Shown here in pieces: positions 61,343 to 64,000 of a stretch of DNA of 64,000 bases. Numbering within the stretch: position 1 is the stretch's first letter; the number at the start of each line of letters is the position of its first letter. The notes below the pieces were generated by a model. The model was not told the origin of the DNA, ran no database searches, and was given only the letters and a program-made list of their open reading frames with translations. Made by a program: the position numbers and the translations under genes. The stretch is from Phoronis australis (Eukaryota; Phoronida; Phoronidae). The DNA lies in assembly GCA_002633005.1 (NCBI GenBank), contig NMRA01000007.1, forward strand, positions 177,290 through 241,289, written 5' to 3'.

Positions 61343-62343
61343 CGCCGGAAGCTTTTCGGCGAATTATGCCTCACACTGATTAAACCATCAGTCATGTTGA
61401 TTTAAGTACATTTTGCTCAGGAGGCCGTTTTTTTGTTTTTTTTTTTTAAGTTTATTACGAAATCTTCAGAATACAATGAATATACATAACCCAGAAAGCG
61501 CCAAGAGGCATTAGATCTGGGTAAAAAAATACAAAGAAGTCTATATACAATTATTATATACGAATACATAAATAAAAAAATGATGTTAAGAATACAATGA
61601 TATATGACAACGAATGAAAATAATTCATTTTCATACAGATGTATAAAATTCTATCCACTCACACAAAGAGATTTAATGTTATAAAGAAATTCTGATACTA
61701 TTTCAAATAAAACCTTATTTTCGTTTGAGTTAAGTTCTTGACAGCCATATAGAAAAAAATTAATTTTGTTGTACAATTGCGGAATTTCAGAATATTTTTT
61801 GAAAACTTTGGGGTATTGTTCGAGTGCCTGGAAGAGCTGTACCCTCTCCTCCTTGCATACCTCACAAGCAAAAAAAACATGAGGATATGTCTGGGTATCT
61901 CCACAGGAACACAGAGGCGAAATATTATTAAAATTATGTCTAAATTTCTCGTTGTTTAGGAATAGACCGCATCTTGATCTGTATAGGGTTATTTTATGGT
62001 TGCGGGGAAGTTGGAATGATGTCGATGGGACTGGCAAGTCTGGAGTAGTGGTATGCATTTTAAAGTTATTTTTGAGAGTGACGATTGACGTCTTTAATTC
62101 TTCACAGCTCGAACAAATACTACCACGATCAAACCCTTTTGTAACTGAATCCCTTCTAAATCGGCAACTGGGCATTTTTACACTGCTCTCGGTGGGGATA
62201 TGACGTCATAAGAGTTCGAGATCGAACGAATTCAACAACGACCTCCTGAGGTGTTTCTATATGCGTAAAAGGTACATCTCAATATAGAAATTGACTTCGA
62301 TGGTTTAATCAGTGTGAGGCATAATTCGCCGAAGGCTTCTAGT
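61343..62343. repeat. Inverted repeat flanking the non-LTR fragment
   Basis: TTCGGCGAATTATGCCTCAC plus ACTGATTAAACCATC (about 61355-61389) recurs in reverse complement at about 62301-62336. Diverged inner parts follow and CAGGAGG near 61420 mirrors CCTCCTG near 62242. Further out CGTAGAGGCGAGAACCTCGC occurs in the same orientation on both sides (about 61255 and 62447). The non-LTR tail appears to sit in the loop of an older foldback unit. Confidence 0.7.
61425..62220 (-). mobile_element. 5'-truncated non-LTR retrotransposon, 3' end of ORF2 plus poly(A)
   Basis: The minus frame 62175-61651 (174 codons) contains LPRNHKITLYRSRCGLF, then NNISPLCSCGDTQTYPHVFF and ACEVCKEERVQLFQ. This is the Cys/His region after the reverse transcriptase in Jockey/CR1-type elements. 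It ends IKSLCVSG and is followed by an AT-rich 3' UTR, AATAAA and a poly(A) run at 61425-61447 (T-run on the plus strand). The RT catalytic core is absent, as expected for 5' truncation. The frame is still open, so it is younger than the copy at 41930. Confidence 0.78.
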
Positions 62344-62603
62344 GTACGAACGACTTATGGGTGGCTACTGTCGCTGCTGGGGCAAGTTGAGACGGTGATA
62401 CTGTCTGGTGATACTAGCTTTATTCACGAGATTCTACGTGCGTTCCGTAGAGGCGAGAACCTCGCAAGACATCTCAAGGTATCCCCATAAAGCACGTGAT
62501 CCTAGTAGCTTCCTTCGAAAGATTATTGTGAGTATGTGACACACCATCATGACGCCAAGGAAAGTGGGATAAAAAACACATCTTGCTCCTCATCTCGCAA
62601 AAG

Positions 62604-63272
62604 CAGTGGCGAATTTAAAAGGAGTAAGACGGGTCCATATGCTCACATAAATATATTTAACGAGTGAAATACCATTTATGATCGACATATGTCCCGAATA
62701 ATAGATAAATGATGCGTGCGTCGCAAGCTCGTTATCAGGGATGAAAAGGAGACCGAGGTAGGCGATATAAGGTCATTTATTATGACTAGTAATTACAATA
62801 AAATGAATACATGTAAATAACGTATAATAGGTAATCTCTAGTAAGATGGGCAATAAAAAGCGCCACAATGTAATAAGCATTACAAAAAGAAGGAGGTTTC
62901 GCGCGCAAACGCTGTGGACCATAAACAAGTAGCTAGGTCTCTTAGTGCCAAGTTAGGAATTAAATTGTGGTGGTGCAGTGGTAAAGCACGCCAGGTCGTG
63001 AGTTCGAGTCTGTGGTTCTTGCAGGTTTTCCTGTTTCCCTCTTTCTCCGTGTTTTTTCTTTGTTTGCTTTTTTTCTTGGATATTACTTCGGGAATCAAGG
63101 ACAATGCTTGATTGTTAGAGAAAAAAACAAAAAAATTTCCTGGGCGGGAGGGGGCAAACCCCCCTCCCGACCTCCTCCATTCGGTGCTACGCACATCTAC
63201 AATCTTCCTTTGAGCAAATGTTTACAGACCAAATGTTACCCTCCCCCTTGTGATATCCTAGATTCGCCACTG
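62604..63272 (+). mobile_element. tRNA-headed repeat copy 2 inside a CAGTGGCGAAT-ended unit
   Basis: 62867-63272 matches 53272-53678, with a deletion in the tRNA-like part (62965-63030) that removes the anticodon region. The right end GATTCGCCACTG reverse-complements to CAGTGGCGAATC. At 62604 stands CAGTGGCGAATTTA, so a 669-bp unit with inverted ends can be drawn. No target duplication is visible. Confidence 0.6.
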
Positions 63273-64000
63273 GTTGTTGATGTGCGTGGCGGCAGTGGCA
63301 TAAGAGTCGCTACAATCGAGCTTCCCTTTTTCTGTTACCTCAGTAAACACCATGTGCTTATTATCCATAGACACGATTCGTGTCTTCAGTCTGTGACTGG
63401 TGTCAGCAGCTTGTCCCATCGTAGTGTAGTGACGATAGGATCGGGGAGCTGGTGGGATGCGCTTTTAATCCCATTAAAAGTTACGGTTTACACGGCACGA
63501 AATAGGCCGAACAACTGACTAGGTCATGAAATCAAAAACAAACATTTCATCAATGTATTCTACCTTGGTGGTTATAAACTTAAAGACCCTACATAACGGC
63601 CAAATGACTTTTGAACATGTTAAATATATGTATCAGTGATCGACACAAACATATCATCCCTCCCTTTACTCCTGGCATTAGCTAATTACGCCAATTACTA
63701 TCGTACGACCCCATCATGAACCCCATTTAGCGCCGAAAAAAAACTTTAGGTGGCGCTCGTTCTAATCGACGCAAATGACGTCATCGTTGGTACCCAAGAC
63801 GTATCGAACAGTCCGTTGCCACAGGAAGCTTACCTTACAGTGTCTGGTGCATATTTCACAGATTTTCAAAATTACAACTGTTAGAGACAACCAAGCTCAA
63901 ATACTATGCGACACTTATCTCGACACTTCCACGCGCATGTAATATCCTAAAACTCACTGTCCCTTGATCAGTAGTTTAGCGTCGCCGCAGACAGTAGCGC

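Larger units (their letters stand above)
44203..64000. other. Gene-free, transposon-rich region
   Basis: No frame here shows a recognisable host protein, paired splice sites or a run of in-phase exons. The structured content is mobile-element debris entered separately (45402, 48252, 50080, 51346, 52595, 53272, 54479, 55111, 58582, 61425, 62604). Long unlabelled stretches such as 46000-48200, 48400-50000, 55300-58500 and 59400-61100 show nothing I can name. Confidence 0.6.

Noticed and set aside
63012-63518. 168-codon plus-strand ORF
   Set aside because: Its first half lies in the tRNA-headed repeat tail; no conserved sequence.

Overview
The window is nuclear DNA from an animal. Coding segments are short, lie in one frame each, and are joined by GT-AG introns of 0.1 to 4 kb. 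It is AT-rich and full of degraded transposon fragments. The protein set (a DAAM-type formin, legumain, a TEX30-like hydrolase and a C8orf34-like RIIa-domain protein) and the approximately 1-2% divergence between apparent haplotype copies suggest a marine invertebrate, plausibly a deuterostome such as a hemichordate. The species cannot be fixed from the sequence alone. Three single N bases (1580, 32986, 53093) mark assembly joins, and two of them coincide with the edge of a direct duplication. Layout: 1-14349 (+) holds the C-terminal three quarters of a DAAM formin. Its 17 exons keep phase throughout and run from the end of the FH3 region through coiled coil, FH1, FH2 and DAD to the stop. 14350-20089 is the convergent 3' intergenic stretch with a pogo-like MITE. 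20090-33577 (-) is a complete 12-exon legumain gene of 457 codons with both catalytic residues. 33578-33858 is a short divergent promoter carrying two E/M-box sites. 33859-37980 (+) is a TEX30-like alpha/beta-hydrolase gene of three certain exons and one tentative first exon. 37981-42831 holds two doubtful ORFs, a 24-bp minisatellite and a decayed non-LTR retrotransposon tail. 42832-44202 (+) is an intronless 456-codon homologue of C8orf34. 44203-64000 has no gene I can support and is a graveyard of mobile elements: a Penelope-like element remnant with inverted arms, a second non-LTR tail, several palindromic MITE families, and two copies of a tRNA-headed repeat. The four genes do not form a pathway. 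DAAM nucleates actin downstream of Rho/Dishevelled, legumain is a lysosomal asparaginyl endopeptidase, TEX30 is an uncharacterised hydrolase and C8orf34 is an uncharacterised docking-domain protein. Legumain and TEX30 share a head-to-head promoter, so co-regulation is possible. I did not find a convincing new molecular system. The best leads are the inverted-arm Penelope-like remnant, the intronless C8orf34 copy, the identical tandem DAAM exon next to an N, the possible TFEB-type sites at the legumain promoter, and several TIR element families with visible target-site duplications.
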